Below, piece after piece: positions 39,065 through 49,137 of a stretch of 64,000 nucleotides of DNA. Both the position numbers and the translations under genes were made by a program. The stretch is from Rhizobiaceae bacterium (GTDB lineage Bacteria; Pseudomonadota; Alphaproteobacteria; Rhizobiales; Rhizobiaceae), in NCBI GenBank assembly GCA_017644005.1, contig JAEPMJ010000001.1, forward strand, positions 930,001 through 994,000, read 5' to 3'. The notes under the pieces were generated by a model that made no database searches, was not told where the DNA came from, and worked only from the letters and a program-made list of their open reading frames with translations. Within the stretch, counting starts at the first letter, position 1; each line of letters starts with the position of its first letter.

Positions 39065-40669
39065 TTACTCCTTTAGCGATTTCTGGCGCCATCGAAACAT
39101 CGCCGCGAGCAGGGCTAATGCCAGGACGATGGCCCATCCGACGGTTCCTGCAAGTGACGTCCGCAAGTTGTTGGCGGGCGCCAGAGGCACCGCGACATCA
39201 AGCCTACCGACGGCGTCAAGCGCCAAGGCGTCGACCAGTTGCCCGCGCGCATCGATCACAGCCGAAATGCCGTTATTAGCTGCCCGAACCAGAGGCCGCC
39301 CCGCCTCCACGGCGCGGAGTTGCGCTTGCCTGAGATGCTGATAGGGACCGGGCGAATGCCCGAACCAGCCGTCGTTGGTGACATTTACGATCAACGACGC
39401 ATTCTCAGTCTCTCCTACGGCAATACCCGGAAAAATAACCTCGTAACAGACATAGGGGACAACACTTATGCCATCCGAGACGTCTATGGCGTGACGCGTG
39501 ACGCCGCGAGAGAATCCGCCCGGCAACTCAACGAGTTTGGCGATCCCCAGCCTTGAAAACAGATCCTCCAGCGGCACGAATTCGCCCAGCGGCACAAGAT
39601 ACGCCTTATCCACAGCGTCATACATCACGCCGGCCGAATTGATTGCCACGACCGAATTGTAGAAGCGCGCGTCCGGATCAGCAGCGTTTTCACCTTCAAT
39701 TCGCACGGCCCCAGCCAACAACACCTGGTCGTCGCGCACCAGTTCGCCGATTGCAGACAATGCATCCGGCCGGTCCTGAAGGATGAATGGAACCGACGTT
39801 TCCGGCCAAAGGATCATTGCAGGGCGCGCGGCATCCTGCGCGTTCTGCTGGGCCGACAGATCCAGGAACGTCTTGAATATGCGGTCGCGAACGGCCGCGT
39901 TCCATTTTTCCGACTGGTCGATCGAGGGCTGGACGATTCTGGTCAGAAGTGTCTCATCGCCCTCGGCGGGCAGTGACAGTCGCAAGAAACCGAAAGCCAC
40001 ATGGAGGGCGGCCAATACAACGGCGAGAGCCATTCCTGCGCGAACGTGCTTTTCGCCGGCCAGAAGGGCCGGCAGCGAAAATACAAGCACTGCCAGCGCG
40101 TTCACACCCATCATTCCGACCACGCCAACCGACTGCATCAGCAGTGGCGTCGGCATCACCGCATATCCGACCGCGTTCCACGGAAAGCCGGTGAACAGCA
40201 CGGCGCGCAGCCACTCGGCGATGCCGAATGCCGCGGCGAGCGCGGCAATACGACCGAACCCATCCGACCAGAATGGCCGGGCCAGCGCGGCAGCAAGGCC
40301 ATAAAAGACAGCCAGGATCGCGGGAAGGAGAAGAACCGCGATCGGGAGCGCCCAGGCGTACCGCTCGAAGTCGGTCAGCATCGCATTGCCGACCCACCAC
40401 AGGCCTCCGGCGAAATAGCCGAAACCGAACCACCAGCCGGTGACGAACGGCGCTGCAAACCTCTGCATCCTGCCGCTTCCCGAATCCGCCGCCGCACCAT
40501 CCAGGAGCCAGACAAGGACCGGGAAAGAGATCACACAAACTGCGAAAAAATCGAACGGCGCCTGCGAGAAGGAGGCAAGGCCTCCAGCAATAAATGCCAG
40601 GAGCAACCGCCGCCAGCCGTGCAGAAGCAGGAGCCGCGAGGCAATGCGGCTGAGGCGGCTTTCACGCAT
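39065..40669 (-). CDS. lnt: Apolipoprotein N-acyltransferase
   Basis: 534 residues from ATG 40669. Several N-terminal membrane helices (LLLAFIAGGLASFSQAPFDFF and on) are followed by the nitrilase-like domain with the Glu (ILWPETSVPFIL), Lys (region before YLVPLGEFVPL) and Cys (VPYVCYEVIFPG) triad. It adds the third acyl chain to lipoproteins in the inner membrane. The frame is open to 40810, but the additional 47 residues are polar and not conserved. Confidence 0.95.
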   Translation of the reverse strand: MRESRLSRIASRLLLLHGWRRLLLAFIAGGLASFSQAPFDFFAVCVISFPVLVWLLDGAAADSGSGRMQRFAAPFVTGWWFGFGYFAGGLWWVGNAMLTDFERYAWALPIAVLLLPAILAVFYGLAAALARPFWSDGFGRIAALAAAFGIAEWLRAVLFTGFPWNAVGYAVMPTPLLMQSVGVVGMMGVNALAVLVFSLPALLAGEKHVRAGMALAVVLAALHVAFGFLRLSLPAEGDETLLTRIVQPSIDQSEKWNAAVRDRIFKTFLDLSAQQNAQDAARPAMILWPETSVPFILQDRPDALSAIGELVRDDQVLLAGAVRIEGENAADPDARFYNSVVAINSAGVMYDAVDKAYLVPLGEFVPLEDLFSRLGIAKLVELPGGFSRGVTRHAIDVSDGISVVPYVCYEVIFPGIAVGETENASLIVNVTNDGWFGHSPGPYQHLRQAQLRAVEAGRPLVRAANNGISAVIDARGQLVDALALDAVGRLDVAVPLAPANNLRTSLAGTVGWAIVLALALLAAMFRWRQKSLKE

Positions 40670-40822
40670 CTCGGACGCAACACTGAAGACGCGATCGGCC
40701 GAACCTACGGTCGATTCCGATTGCGCCTCGTCGAGGTTCAGGGTGCGAATCACTCCCTGTTCTACCAGCGCCCGACACCGGTTCCAATCTGCGTCGAAGC
40801 CGCGTCGCATTGACAGCGCGCA

Positions 40823-41911
40823 TTAGCTCTCGGCCGGGAGCGCAAGCTTGTGGGCACGGCGTTTGCGGTCGGCGGCGCGCAACTGGACAATGCGCACGCG
40901 TTTAACCCGGCGCGGGTCGGCGTCGAGCACATGAAACTCGAATCCGGGTATGGCCTGCACCACCTCGCCGCGCGCCGGCACGCGGCCAAGCGTGTTGAAA
41001 ATCATGCCACCGATCGTATCGACGTCCTCTTCATGCTCGCCGGCTGCGAAGGCATCGCCAACCTGTTCGGCAACATCGTCGATCTCGGCGCGGGCATCGA
41101 CCACGAATACACCCTCACCCGACTGGGTGATCATGGGCTCGTCCTCGTCATGCTCGTCCTCAATGTCGCCAACGACCATCTCGACGATATCTTCCAGCGA
41201 GGCGAGACCGTCGGTTCCGCCGTACTCGTCGATGACAAGCGCCATCTGTATGCGGGCGGCCTGCATGCGTGCCATCAGGTCGGAGGCCAGCATCGACGGC
41301 GGTACAAACAGCAATGGCCGCACCAGGCTGAGATCGCCGATCGAACGCGTGAGGTCTATTTTGGCAAGATCGAGTGGCTGCGTGCCGGCATTTTTCCTGC
41401 TGCCGCGTCCACGCTTGGGCTCGCGCGACATACGCAACAACTGGCCAACGACGTCGCGGATGTGAACCATGCCGCGCGGATCGTCCAGCGTTTCGGAATA
41501 GACTGGCAGGCGCGAGTGGCCCGATTCTTCGAAAATACGCAGCAAATCGCCGAGCGGAGTCGAGATATCGACCGCCTCAACCTCTGCGCGTGGTACCATC
41601 ACATCCTCAACGCGCACCTCGCGCAGGCGCAGAATGTTGTGTAGCATTGCCCGTTCGCCGGGCGAAAACTCGGCTGCGTCGGCGGCCTCCGATAGCGCAT
41701 CGGTCAGATCCTCGCGCAACGAATTACCGTTGCGGGGCCTGAAAAATGCGCCGAGGCGCTGCAGCATTGTCGTGCGTTCGGGTGCAGGTTGTCGTCCCGG
41801 CTCGGGACTTTCTCCTGGCTGTTCCTGGCTGCCCGTTTCCGTTTCGGTCGCTGCAGCGTGAACCTGAGTTGTGTGTTCGTTCATCTTCGTCTGGCTAATA
41901 CCAGCGTTCAC
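40823..41911 (-). CDS. CBS-domain protein CorC/TlyC type
   Basis: 362 residues: an unconserved Gln/Glu-rich N-terminus, a helical stretch, two CBS domains (about 100-235, with RVEDVMVPRAEVEAVD and IQMALVIDEYGGTDGLASLED) and the CorC_HlyC domain at the C-terminus. There is no membrane segment, so it is the soluble YbeX/CorC type, linked with Mg2+/Co2+ efflux or ribosome fitness. It follows ybeY immediately; ybeY's stop and this ATG are adjacent. Confidence 0.9.
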   Translation of the reverse strand: MNAGISQTKMNEHTTQVHAAATETETGSQEQPGESPEPGRQPAPERTTMLQRLGAFFRPRNGNSLREDLTDALSEAADAAEFSPGERAMLHNILRLREVRVEDVMVPRAEVEAVDISTPLGDLLRIFEESGHSRLPVYSETLDDPRGMVHIRDVVGQLLRMSREPKRGRGSRKNAGTQPLDLAKIDLTRSIGDLSLVRPLLFVPPSMLASDLMARMQAARIQMALVIDEYGGTDGLASLEDIVEMVVGDIEDEHDEDEPMITQSGEGVFVVDARAEIDDVAEQVGDAFAAGEHEEDVDTIGGMIFNTLGRVPARGEVVQAIPGFEFHVLDADPRRVKRVRIVQLRAADRKRRAHKLALPAES

Positions 41912-42397
41912 TTAGGCATATGGATCGGGAATCGCAAGTCGTTCGAGGATACGCCGTTCCAGCGCCTCCATCGTTTCAGCTTCGTCATCGTCCATGTGAT
42001 CGTAGCCTACAAGATGAAGCAGGCCATGCGCCAGAAGGTGCGTCAGATGGTCAATGAAGGGTTTTTCCTGCTCCCTGGCCTCGCGCGCGACCGTCTCGAA
42101 AGCGATCACGATGTCGCCCAGCATCGGCGGCAGTTCGGTGCCCGGCGCGATCTCCACGACCGGGAAAGACAATACGTTGGTCGCACCATCCTTGCTCCGC
42201 CAGTGCCGGTTCAGTTCAGCAATATGAGCGTCGTCGGTAAAGGTGACGCCGAGTTCCGAAGGCTGAACCGGATCGAGGCCCAGTTCGGCAAAACAGGCCG
42301 CCACCACCCGATCCAGAATCGTTTCAAGCTCGTGCACGGGTGGCCAGTCTGCGGCCTCGACATCGATCGCGATGTCCAGCTGTCGGGCCGCGGTCAC
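41912..42397 (-). CDS. ybeY: Endoribonuclease YbeY (rRNA maturation)
   Basis: 161 residues. The zinc site HGLLHLVGYDH is intact near the C-terminus, preceded by LGDIVIAFETVAREA. It processes the 3' end of 16S rRNA and acts in ribosome quality control. Its start overlaps phoH by four bases and corC follows without a gap, so the phoH-ybeY-corC unit is tightly coupled. Confidence 0.95.
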   Translation of the reverse strand: MTAARQLDIAIDVEAADWPPVHELETILDRVVAACFAELGLDPVQPSELGVTFTDDAHIAELNRHWRSKDGATNVLSFPVVEIAPGTELPPMLGDIVIAFETVAREAREQEKPFIDHLTHLLAHGLLHLVGYDHMDDDEAETMEALERRILERLAIPDPYA

Positions 42398-43443
42398 TGT
42401 TCCGTCTTGGGCTTCCGGGGCGCAGGGCCAGGGCCGGTGCCCGCGCGGTCATAGGCAGCCACGATTTCGGCCACCAGCGGATGGCGTACCACGTCCTTTT
42501 CGTTGAAGCGCACGGTGACGATGCCCGGTACATCGGCGAGAACGCTCAGCGCTTCGACAAGCCCGGATTTGGTATTCGGCGGCAGATCGATCTGGCTCGG
42601 GTCGCCGGTCACGATCATGCGCCCGCCCTCGCCCATGCGGGTCAGGAACATCTTCATCTGCATGGGCGTGGTGTTCTGGGCCTCGTCGAGAATGATGGCG
42701 GCATTGTGCAGCGTGCGGCCGCGCATGAAGGCCAGCGGCGCGATCTCGATCACGTCAGCCGCGATGGCGCGCTCCACCTTGTCGGCGGGGATCATGTCGT
42801 AAAGCGCGTCGTAAAGCGGCCGCAGATAGGGGTCGACCTTTTCCTTCATGTCACCAGGCAGAAAACCCAGCCGCTCCCCTGCTTCCACCGCCGGGCGCGA
42901 GAGAATGATGCGGTCGACCATGCCGCGCTCAAGCAGCATCGCCGCGTAGGCAACGGCCAGATAGGTCTTGCCCGTACCGGCCGGTCCGATGCCGAATACC
43001 AGCTCGGAACGTTCCAGCGCACGCATGTAGGCGTCCTGGTTTACCGAGCGGGCGTGGATTGTCTTTTTGCGGGTCGAAAACTGCGCGGCCGCCATCTTGC
43101 CCTTGCGTTCGAGCGTCGGCAAAGTCAGTTGATCGTCGGCGGCAATCGCCATGCGCACAGCACCGTCGACGTCGGACTGCGCCAGTTCGGAGCCCTTCTG
43201 CAGCAGATCGTAAAGATAATCGAGCGCGCGGCGCGCCTGTTCGGCGGCACTCGCCTCACCCTGGATGGAAAGCTGGTTGCCCTTCGAGCGGATATCGACG
43301 CCGAGCTTTTCCTCGATACGGGCGAGATTCTCGTCGAACTGCCCATAAAGCGCGCTTGCGAGCTGGTTGTTGTCGAAGGTCAGTACGATATGCGCCATGT
43401 CGGATGCCCCGGAGGGCTGCTTCAGTTGCGTAGCGGCGCTCAA
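42394..43443 (-). CDS. PhoH-like ATPase (YbeZ), TTG start
   Basis: 349 residues: KH-like N-terminal part (HIVLTFDNNQLASALYGQFDENLARIEEKLG) then the ATPase domain with Walker A GIGPAGTGKTYLA (K159), VDRIILSRPAVEAGE and Walker B AIILDEAQNT. It works with YbeY on rRNA or RNA. I start at TTG 43443 because AAGGAG (43450-43455) precedes it at the right distance and overlaps the miaB stop; the first in-frame ATG downstream (43398) lacks a ribosome site, and the upstream one lies inside miaB. Confidence 0.92.
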   Translation of the reverse strand: MSAATQLKQPSGASDMAHIVLTFDNNQLASALYGQFDENLARIEEKLGVDIRSKGNQLSIQGEASAAEQARRALDYLYDLLQKGSELAQSDVDGAVRMAIAADDQLTLPTLERKGKMAAAQFSTRKKTIHARSVNQDAYMRALERSELVFGIGPAGTGKTYLAVAYAAMLLERGMVDRIILSRPAVEAGERLGFLPGDMKEKVDPYLRPLYDALYDMIPADKVERAIAADVIEIAPLAFMRGRTLHNAAIILDEAQNTTPMQMKMFLTRMGEGGRMIVTGDPSQIDLPPNTKSGLVEALSVLADVPGIVTVRFNEKDVVRHPLVAEIVAAYDRAGTGPGPAPRKPKTEQ

Positions 43444-43453
43444 AAGCTTCTCC

Positions 43454-44827
43454 TTATACGCCTTCGGCGAACAGGCTGTTCGCCCCCGTGCGCGTGATTC
43501 GTACCGGAACAATGTCGCCGATTCCGCCGGTATTTTCATCAACAATCACCGGCTGAAGCCAGGGCGAGCGGCCGATGAGCTGTCCGGCATGGCGACCGTG
43601 TTTTTCAAGCAACAGATCGATCTCGCGCCCGACCAGACTTTCGGCAAATGAATGCTGCTGCTTCGTCAGCAACGCCTGCAGCTCCTGCAGGCGCCCGTTC
43701 TTGACCGCTTCGGCCACCTGCTCGCCGCGCTCGGATGCGGGCGTTCCCGGCCGCGGCGAATATTTGAACGAGAAAGCCTGCGCATAACCCACTTCGCGCA
43801 CGATGGTCATCGTGTCAGCAAAGTCAGCGTCCGTTTCACCCGGGAAACCGACAATGAAATCGCCCGACATCGCGATATCGGGCTGGGCCGCGCGAATGCA
43901 CTCGATGAGGCGCAGATATTCGGCGGCCGTGTGTTTGCGGTTCATCGCCTTCAATATGCGGTCGGAACCCGACTGAACCGGCAGGTGCAGATAAGGCATA
44001 AGCGCCTTCAGGTCGCGATGCGCTGCGATCAGGGCATCATCCATGTCGCGGGGGTGGCTGGTCGTGTAACGCAGCCGTGCCACGCCCGGCACGTCGGCCA
44101 GCTTGAACAGCAATTCGCCAAGGCCCCATTCGCGGCCGTCCGGCCCCACGCCGTGCCACGCATTGACGTTCTGGCCAAGCAGCGTGATCTCGCGCACGCC
44201 GGCTTCTGCGAGACGCCGGGCCTCGTCGACGATCTGGCTGACAGGGCGGGAAACCTCGGACCCGCGCGTATACGGCACCACGCAGAAGGTGCAGAATTTG
44301 TCGCAGCCTTCCTGCACGGTAAGAAACGCGGTCACGCCGCGGGCGCGCACCGCCCTGGCCTGCTGACCGGGCAAATGGGCAAACTTGTCCTCGATCGCGT
44401 ATTCGGTCTCGACCACCTTTTCGCCGGAACGCGCCTTCTTCACCACGTCCGGCAGGCGGTGATAGGTCTGCGGGCCGATCACCAGATCGACAACAGGCGC
44501 GCGGCGGATGATCTCCTCGCCCTCAGCCTGCGCGACGCAGCCTGCGACGCCGATCAGCGTTTCGCGGCCGGACTGTTCGCGCTCAGCCTTGATGCCGCGA
44601 ATGCGGCCAAGCTCGGAATAGACTTTCTCGGCGGCCTTCTCACGGATGTGGCAGGTATTGAGAAGCACCAGATCGGCATCTTCCATCGTCTCGGTCGCGA
44701 CATAACCTTCGGCGGCCAGCGCATCGGCCATGCGCTGGCTGTCATAGACATTCATCTGGCAGCCATAGGTCTTCACGAAGACCTTGCGGGCCACGGCGGT
44801 GTCTTTATTGGTGACAATACGGTTCAT
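43454..44827 (-). CDS. miaB: tRNA-2-methylthio-N6-dimethylallyladenosine synthase
   Basis: 457 residues. N-terminal domain with [13 protein letters not shown] (C23), NTCHIREKA and GCVAQ cysteines of the first iron-sulfur cluster, the radical SAM motif [13 protein letters not shown], and a TRAM domain at the C-terminus. It adds the methylthio group to position 37 of tRNA. The stop lies inside the phoH ribosome site. Confidence 0.97.
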   Translation of the reverse strand: MNRIVTNKDTAVARKVFVKTYGCQMNVYDSQRMADALAAEGYVATETMEDADLVLLNTCHIREKAAEKVYSELGRIRGIKAEREQSGRETLIGVAGCVAQAEGEEIIRRAPVVDLVIGPQTYHRLPDVVKKARSGEKVVETEYAIEDKFAHLPGQQARAVRARGVTAFLTVQEGCDKFCTFCVVPYTRGSEVSRPVSQIVDEARRLAEAGVREITLLGQNVNAWHGVGPDGREWGLGELLFKLADVPGVARLRYTTSHPRDMDDALIAAHRDLKALMPYLHLPVQSGSDRILKAMNRKHTAAEYLRLIECIRAAQPDIAMSGDFIVGFPGETDADFADTMTIVREVGYAQAFSFKYSPRPGTPASERGEQVAEAVKNGRLQELQALLTKQQHSFAESLVGREIDLLLEKHGRHAGQLIGRSPWLQPVIVDENTGGIGDIVPVRITRTGANSLFAEGV

Positions 44828-44880
44828 GGGCGCTCTCTAGACCAAGTTCAGCCCGAAATGAAGCGCCGAGATGGCGGCGG

Positions 44881-45687
44881 CTAATGCTCGCCGCTCCTGA
44901 TCGGGTGGCTGATCGCGGCGTTGAACATCTCCATCACACGCCGCTCGACTTCCCTCGCCAGGTCCTTGCGCCTGATGCCGGCGCGATATTCGACCGGCTC
45001 GCCGAAATGCAGCTCCACGTCGACCGCGCCTTCCTTCAGCAGCGCCACGATATGCGGGGCAAGCAGGCGGTCGCCGATCCATGCAGCATGCGTGCGATGC
45101 AGGCGCCCCATCGGCATGCCATGGAAGCGGGTGTAGACGATCGCCACAGGCTGCACGAATACGTGCTCAGCCTCGCCGCGATCGACCGCCATGGAAGCCG
45201 CTCCAAACAAGGTCGATTTGAACGGCAACATAAGATTGCCGTCAGCCGTCAGCCCTTCCGCGAACAGCAGCATGGGGTCGCCGTCATTCATGCGCTGCGC
45301 GATCTCACCCGCCTGGTGACCCGATCTGTGCTTGCGTTCGCGCTCGACATAGACGGTGCGCTGGAGCCGCGCCAGTTTGCCGATCATCGGCCAGCCGGAG
45401 ACCTCGGATTTGGCGATGAAATTGACCTCGGCCACCGCGCCGGCAACCATGATGTCGGTCCACGAAATGTGGTTGGCCGCGATCAGCAGCGGGCGCCTGT
45501 CCGACATCTTTCCGCGCACATGCAACCGGAAGCCTAGCACGAACAACACGAAACGGTGCCACTGGCGCGGCAGGTAACGCTCATTGCCGATGCCGGTCTT
45601 GAGGATGAAAATCTGGGCGAGCGCCATTGCCGGCGTGACAATGGCCACGAGCAGAAGCATGAACGACACGCGTATCCAGCCGAGCAT
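44881..45687 (-). CDS. plsC: 1-acyl-sn-glycerol-3-phosphate acyltransferase (PlsC)
   Basis: 268 residues: one N-terminal membrane segment (MLLLVAIVTPAMALAQIF), the acyltransferase motif NHISWTD (HX4D), FIAKSEV and LLFAEGLTADG. It makes phosphatidate or acylates related lipids. GGGAG precedes ATG 45687; the open frame runs further up without homology. Rhizobia often have several such genes, including OlsA for ornithine lipids, and this one cannot be assigned to a specific acceptor. Confidence 0.88.
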   Translation of the reverse strand: MLGWIRVSFMLLLVAIVTPAMALAQIFILKTGIGNERYLPRQWHRFVLFVLGFRLHVRGKMSDRRPLLIAANHISWTDIMVAGAVAEVNFIAKSEVSGWPMIGKLARLQRTVYVERERKHRSGHQAGEIAQRMNDGDPMLLFAEGLTADGNLMLPFKSTLFGAASMAVDRGEAEHVFVQPVAIVYTRFHGMPMGRLHRTHAAWIGDRLLAPHIVALLKEGAVDVELHFGEPVEYRAGIRRKDLAREVERRVMEMFNAAISHPIRSGEH

Positions 45688-45730
45688 GCGTCTCCCTGAC
45701 TCCACTCTCTCTATGTTGGATCGTCGCTGG

Positions 45731-46225
45731 CTAACGAAGATCGCTGCGCATGACAAGCGCGCTGCTCTTGCGGCCGTCCTTCGCCGAATAGTAGCCCTCG
45801 CGCCGACCGACGTCGTGAAAACCCAGCCGGCGGTAAAGGCCGATAGCGGCTGTGTTGCTTTCGTCCACCTCGAGAAACAGCGCCTCGGCGCGCTCGGCAT
45901 AAAGATGGCGCATCACCGCATCCATCAGCATGCGGCCGAGACCGCAGCGCCGGTTTGCGCGGGCAACGACGATGGTGAGGATTTCGGCTTCGCCCGCCGC
46001 CAACCGGGCAAGCACGAAACCCTGGATCGGCGGCTTGCCCTTGGAAGCAATGGGCCGGACGGCGTAACCGAATACCGTTTCCTGCACCAGAAGCGCCTCG
46101 AATTCCTCGTCGGACCATGGCCGGGCGAAAGCGCCGGCATGCAACTCGGCCATCGCCGGTGTGTCGTCGAGCGTCAGGTCGCGCGCTACATATTCCTGGC
46201 TGCCGGACATGAAGGGAATACGCAT
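45731..46225 (-). CDS. rimI: Ribosomal protein S18 alanine N-acetyltransferase (GNAT)
   Basis: 164 residues of the RimI GNAT family: acetyl-CoA loop VVARANRRCGLGRMLMDAV (R/Q-x-x-G-x-G/A) and the typical LEVDESNTAAIGLYRRLGF. The start overlaps the tsaB stop by one base, a common pairing in bacteria. Confidence 0.92.
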   Translation of the reverse strand: MRIPFMSGSQEYVARDLTLDDTPAMAELHAGAFARPWSDEEFEALLVQETVFGYAVRPIASKGKPPIQGFVLARLAAGEAEILTIVVARANRRCGLGRMLMDAVMRHLYAERAEALFLEVDESNTAAIGLYRRLGFHDVGRREGYYSAKDGRKSSALVMRSDLR

Positions 46226-46896
46226 CAGCTCTTCCGCTCCACCGCGAAACCCTGCTGCGGTTTTGCATCCGCGCCACGCAGATAAAGCGGGCGCGGCGGA
46301 CCGGAAGCAGAATCCCTGCCGGCGGCGAGCTTCGCGTAAACGGCAATATCGCCTGTGGCGGACGTTGCGGCCACCACCACATCCTTCCCGATGCGTTCCG
46401 CGATCATTTCGGCGGCGCTGCCGGTGAGCACGATGTCTGCGGTCAGCATACCGACCGCCTCATCGAGCGTCGCGATGGCGGGGCCGAATTTCGGCCTGCC
46501 CCCGGCATCATAACAGGCTACGTAGAGCTGGTCGCGTCTGGCGTCGATTGCAGCCAGAACCTCCTTGCCGGCAAAATCGCGGCGTGCCTCTTCGGCCATC
46601 GCGTCCAGCGTCGTGACGCCGACTGCGGGAATGCCCAGCGCCAGCGCCAGCGCGCGCGCGGTGGCGACGCCTACCCTTATTCCGGTGAAGGACCCCGGCC
46701 CGACAGAAACCGTAATCAGGCCGAGATCGGCATAGGCAATGTTCGCGGCCGCCAGCGCGTCTTCGATAGTCGACATCAGATGTTCGGCGTGGCCTTTGCC
46801 AAGGTCGTGGACAGCACGGCCAAGCTCGCCGGCTTGCGTGTCGAAGATGCATGCCGCGCACAGGTTCGCGGCTGTGTCGATGGCGAGGATTTTCAC
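46225..46896 (-). CDS. tsaB: tRNA threonylcarbamoyladenosine biosynthesis protein TsaB
   Basis: 223 residues of the ASKHA fold: KILAIDTAANLCAA at the start and VSVGPGSFTGIRVGVATARAL, the TsaB signature. It is the non-catalytic partner of TsaD in making t6A37 of tRNA. Followed by rimI. Confidence 0.95.
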   Translation of the reverse strand: MKILAIDTAANLCAACIFDTQAGELGRAVHDLGKGHAEHLMSTIEDALAAANIAYADLGLITVSVGPGSFTGIRVGVATARALALALGIPAVGVTTLDAMAEEARRDFAGKEVLAAIDARRDQLYVACYDAGGRPKFGPAIATLDEAVGMLTADIVLTGSAAEMIAERIGKDVVVAATSATGDIAVYAKLAAGRDSASGPPRPLYLRGADAKPQQGFAVERKS

Positions 46897-46923
46897 CTCC
46901 GGAGCATCCCGCCCGTGGTGCGC

Positions 46924-49080
46924 CTAACCAGCCCTTTCACGCGCCTTCAGCTCCAGACGCCGGGCGTGCAGCACCGGCTCGGTATATCCACTCGGCTGCT
47001 CACGGCCCTTGAACACCAGGTCACAGGCAGCCTGGAATGCAATGGACCCATCGAAATCGGCAGCCATCGGGCGATAGAGCGGATCGCCTTCGTTCTGTCG
47101 ATCGACAACCGCAGCCATGCGTTTCATCGTCTCCATCACCTGCTCCTGGCTGCACACGCCATGGTGGAGCCAGTTGGCGATGTGCTGCGAGGAAATGCGC
47201 AAAGTGGCGCGGTCTTCCATCAGGCCGACATCGTTGATGTCCGGCACCTTGGAGCAGCCGACACCCTGATCGACCCAGCGCACGACATAACCCAGAATGC
47301 CCTGCGCATTGTTGTCGAGTTCCTTCTGAATTTCGTCGGGGGTCCAATTGGGGCGGCTCGCCACCGGCACCGACAAAATGTCAGAGAGCTTGGCGCGCTC
47401 GCGCGATTTGATACTGGACTGCACCTCCTTGACGTCGACCGCATGATAATGCGTCGCGTGCAGCGTGGCTGCGGTCGGCGACGGCACCCAGGCGGTGTTG
47501 GCTCCGGCTTTCGGATGGCCGATCTTCTGTTCCAGCATAGCCGCCATCATATCGGGCATGGCCCACATGCCCTTGCCGATCTGGGCATGGCCGGAGAGGC
47601 CGCAGGCGAGACCGATATCGACGTTCCAGTTTTCATAGGCGTTGATCCAGGCCGCCTGCTTCATGTCGCCCTTGCGGATCATCGGCCCGGCTTCCATCGA
47701 GGTGTGAATTTCGTCGCCGGTTCGGTCGAGGAAGCCGGTGTTGATGAACACGACGCGCTCGCGTGCGACCCGGATGCACTCCTTCAGGTTCACCGTGGTG
47801 CGGCGCTCCTCGTCCATGATGCCCATTTTGATGGTGTTTGGCGCCATGCCGAGCGCGGCCTCCACGCGGCTAAAGATCTCTACGGCGAACGCAACTTCCT
47901 CCGGCCCGTGCATCTTGGGCTTCACGACATACATGGAACCGGCCCGGCTGTTGGAGCGGCGACCGTTCGGCCCGATGTCGTGCAACGCGATCATCGCAGT
48001 CATCATGGCGTCCATGATGCCTTCGGGAATCTCGTGGCCGTCACTGACGATGATCGCCGGGTTGGTCATCAGGTGGCCGACATTGCGTACCAGCATCAGC
48101 GAGCGCGCTTTGACCTTGAAGTCCGCTCCGCCGGGCGCGGTAAAGGTCCAGTCGTCGTGCAGTCTGCGCGTGAAAGTCTTGCCGCCCTTGGTGACGCTCT
48201 CTTCGAGATCGCCTTTCATCAGGCCGAGCCAGTTGCGGTAGACCAGCGTCTTGTCTTCGGCATCGACCGCGGCAACGGAGTCTTCGCAATCCATGATCGT
48301 TGTCAGCGCGGATTCCAGCCGGACATCGGCGATGCCCGCCCGGTCGGTCTTGCCGATCTGCGACGACGGATCGACCACGACTTCGATCAGAAGCCCATTG
48401 CGGCGGAACAGGATTTTCTGACCGCCGGAATCCCCGCCTCGCCAGCCAGCGTACTGGCCAGCTTCTGCAAGCGAAAAGCCTTCGCCGAGCGAGAGGCCAT
48501 CCTTCGACGCGGAGATTGACGGCAGGTCGGCCCAGGAGCCGCCCTTGAGCGGCACAGCGCGATCCAGAAAGTTCTTCGCCCATGCGATCACGCGCGCGCC
48601 GCGTTCGGGGTCGTAACCGCCGGGCTTGGGCAGGTCGCCCAGCGCGTCGGTGCCGTAGAGCGCGTCATAGAGCGAGCCCCAGCGCGCATTGGCGGCATTG
48701 AGCGCGAAGCGGGCATTCATGATCGGAACGACGAGCTGCGGGCCGGCGATCTCAGCTATTTCGGGATCGACATGCGAGGTTGAGACCTGAAAATCCCCGC
48801 CCTCGGGCAGCAGGTAGCCGATCTCGCGCAGGAAGGCCTCATAGGCAGCCAGGTCAGCGGGCGCGCCATTGTCGCGGTGCCACTGGTCGATTGTCGTCTG
48901 CAATTCGTCGCGGCGGGCAAGCAGAGCGCGGTTTTTCGGCCCCAGATCGCGAACGATCGCGGCAAGGCCCTTCCAAAACGCGTCAACATCCACCCCGGTG
49001 CCCGGCAACGCTTCGTCACCTACGAAGTCATAGAGGCCGCGATCAACCTTGAGCCCGTGGGTCTCGACACGTTCCGACAT
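46924..49080 (-). CDS. glcB: Malate synthase G
   Basis: 718 residues, close to E. coli GlcB (723) and much longer than the A isoform. The N-terminus [20 protein letters not shown] and the internal [39 protein letters not shown] region and [17 protein letters not shown] are family-typical. It condenses glyoxylate with acetyl-CoA. The start at 49080 has GGAG eight bases upstream; an ATG 42 bases earlier is less supported. With glyoxylate reductase at 15 kb it points to active glyoxylate metabolism. Confidence 0.96.
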   Translation of the reverse strand: MSERVETHGLKVDRGLYDFVGDEALPGTGVDVDAFWKGLAAIVRDLGPKNRALLARRDELQTTIDQWHRDNGAPADLAAYEAFLREIGYLLPEGGDFQVSTSHVDPEIAEIAGPQLVVPIMNARFALNAANARWGSLYDALYGTDALGDLPKPGGYDPERGARVIAWAKNFLDRAVPLKGGSWADLPSISASKDGLSLGEGFSLAEAGQYAGWRGGDSGGQKILFRRNGLLIEVVVDPSSQIGKTDRAGIADVRLESALTTIMDCEDSVAAVDAEDKTLVYRNWLGLMKGDLEESVTKGGKTFTRRLHDDWTFTAPGGADFKVKARSLMLVRNVGHLMTNPAIIVSDGHEIPEGIMDAMMTAMIALHDIGPNGRRSNSRAGSMYVVKPKMHGPEEVAFAVEIFSRVEAALGMAPNTIKMGIMDEERRTTVNLKECIRVARERVVFINTGFLDRTGDEIHTSMEAGPMIRKGDMKQAAWINAYENWNVDIGLACGLSGHAQIGKGMWAMPDMMAAMLEQKIGHPKAGANTAWVPSPTAATLHATHYHAVDVKEVQSSIKSRERAKLSDILSVPVASRPNWTPDEIQKELDNNAQGILGYVVRWVDQGVGCSKVPDINDVGLMEDRATLRISSQHIANWLHHGVCSQEQVMETMKRMAAVVDRQNEGDPLYRPMAADFDGSIAFQAACDLVFKGREQPSGYTEPVLHARRLELKARERAG

Positions 49081-49137
49081 GTGATGCACTCCATTGAAGA
49101 TCAGTCCGGCAGCTTTCACCACGCGCGACGGGCGGGG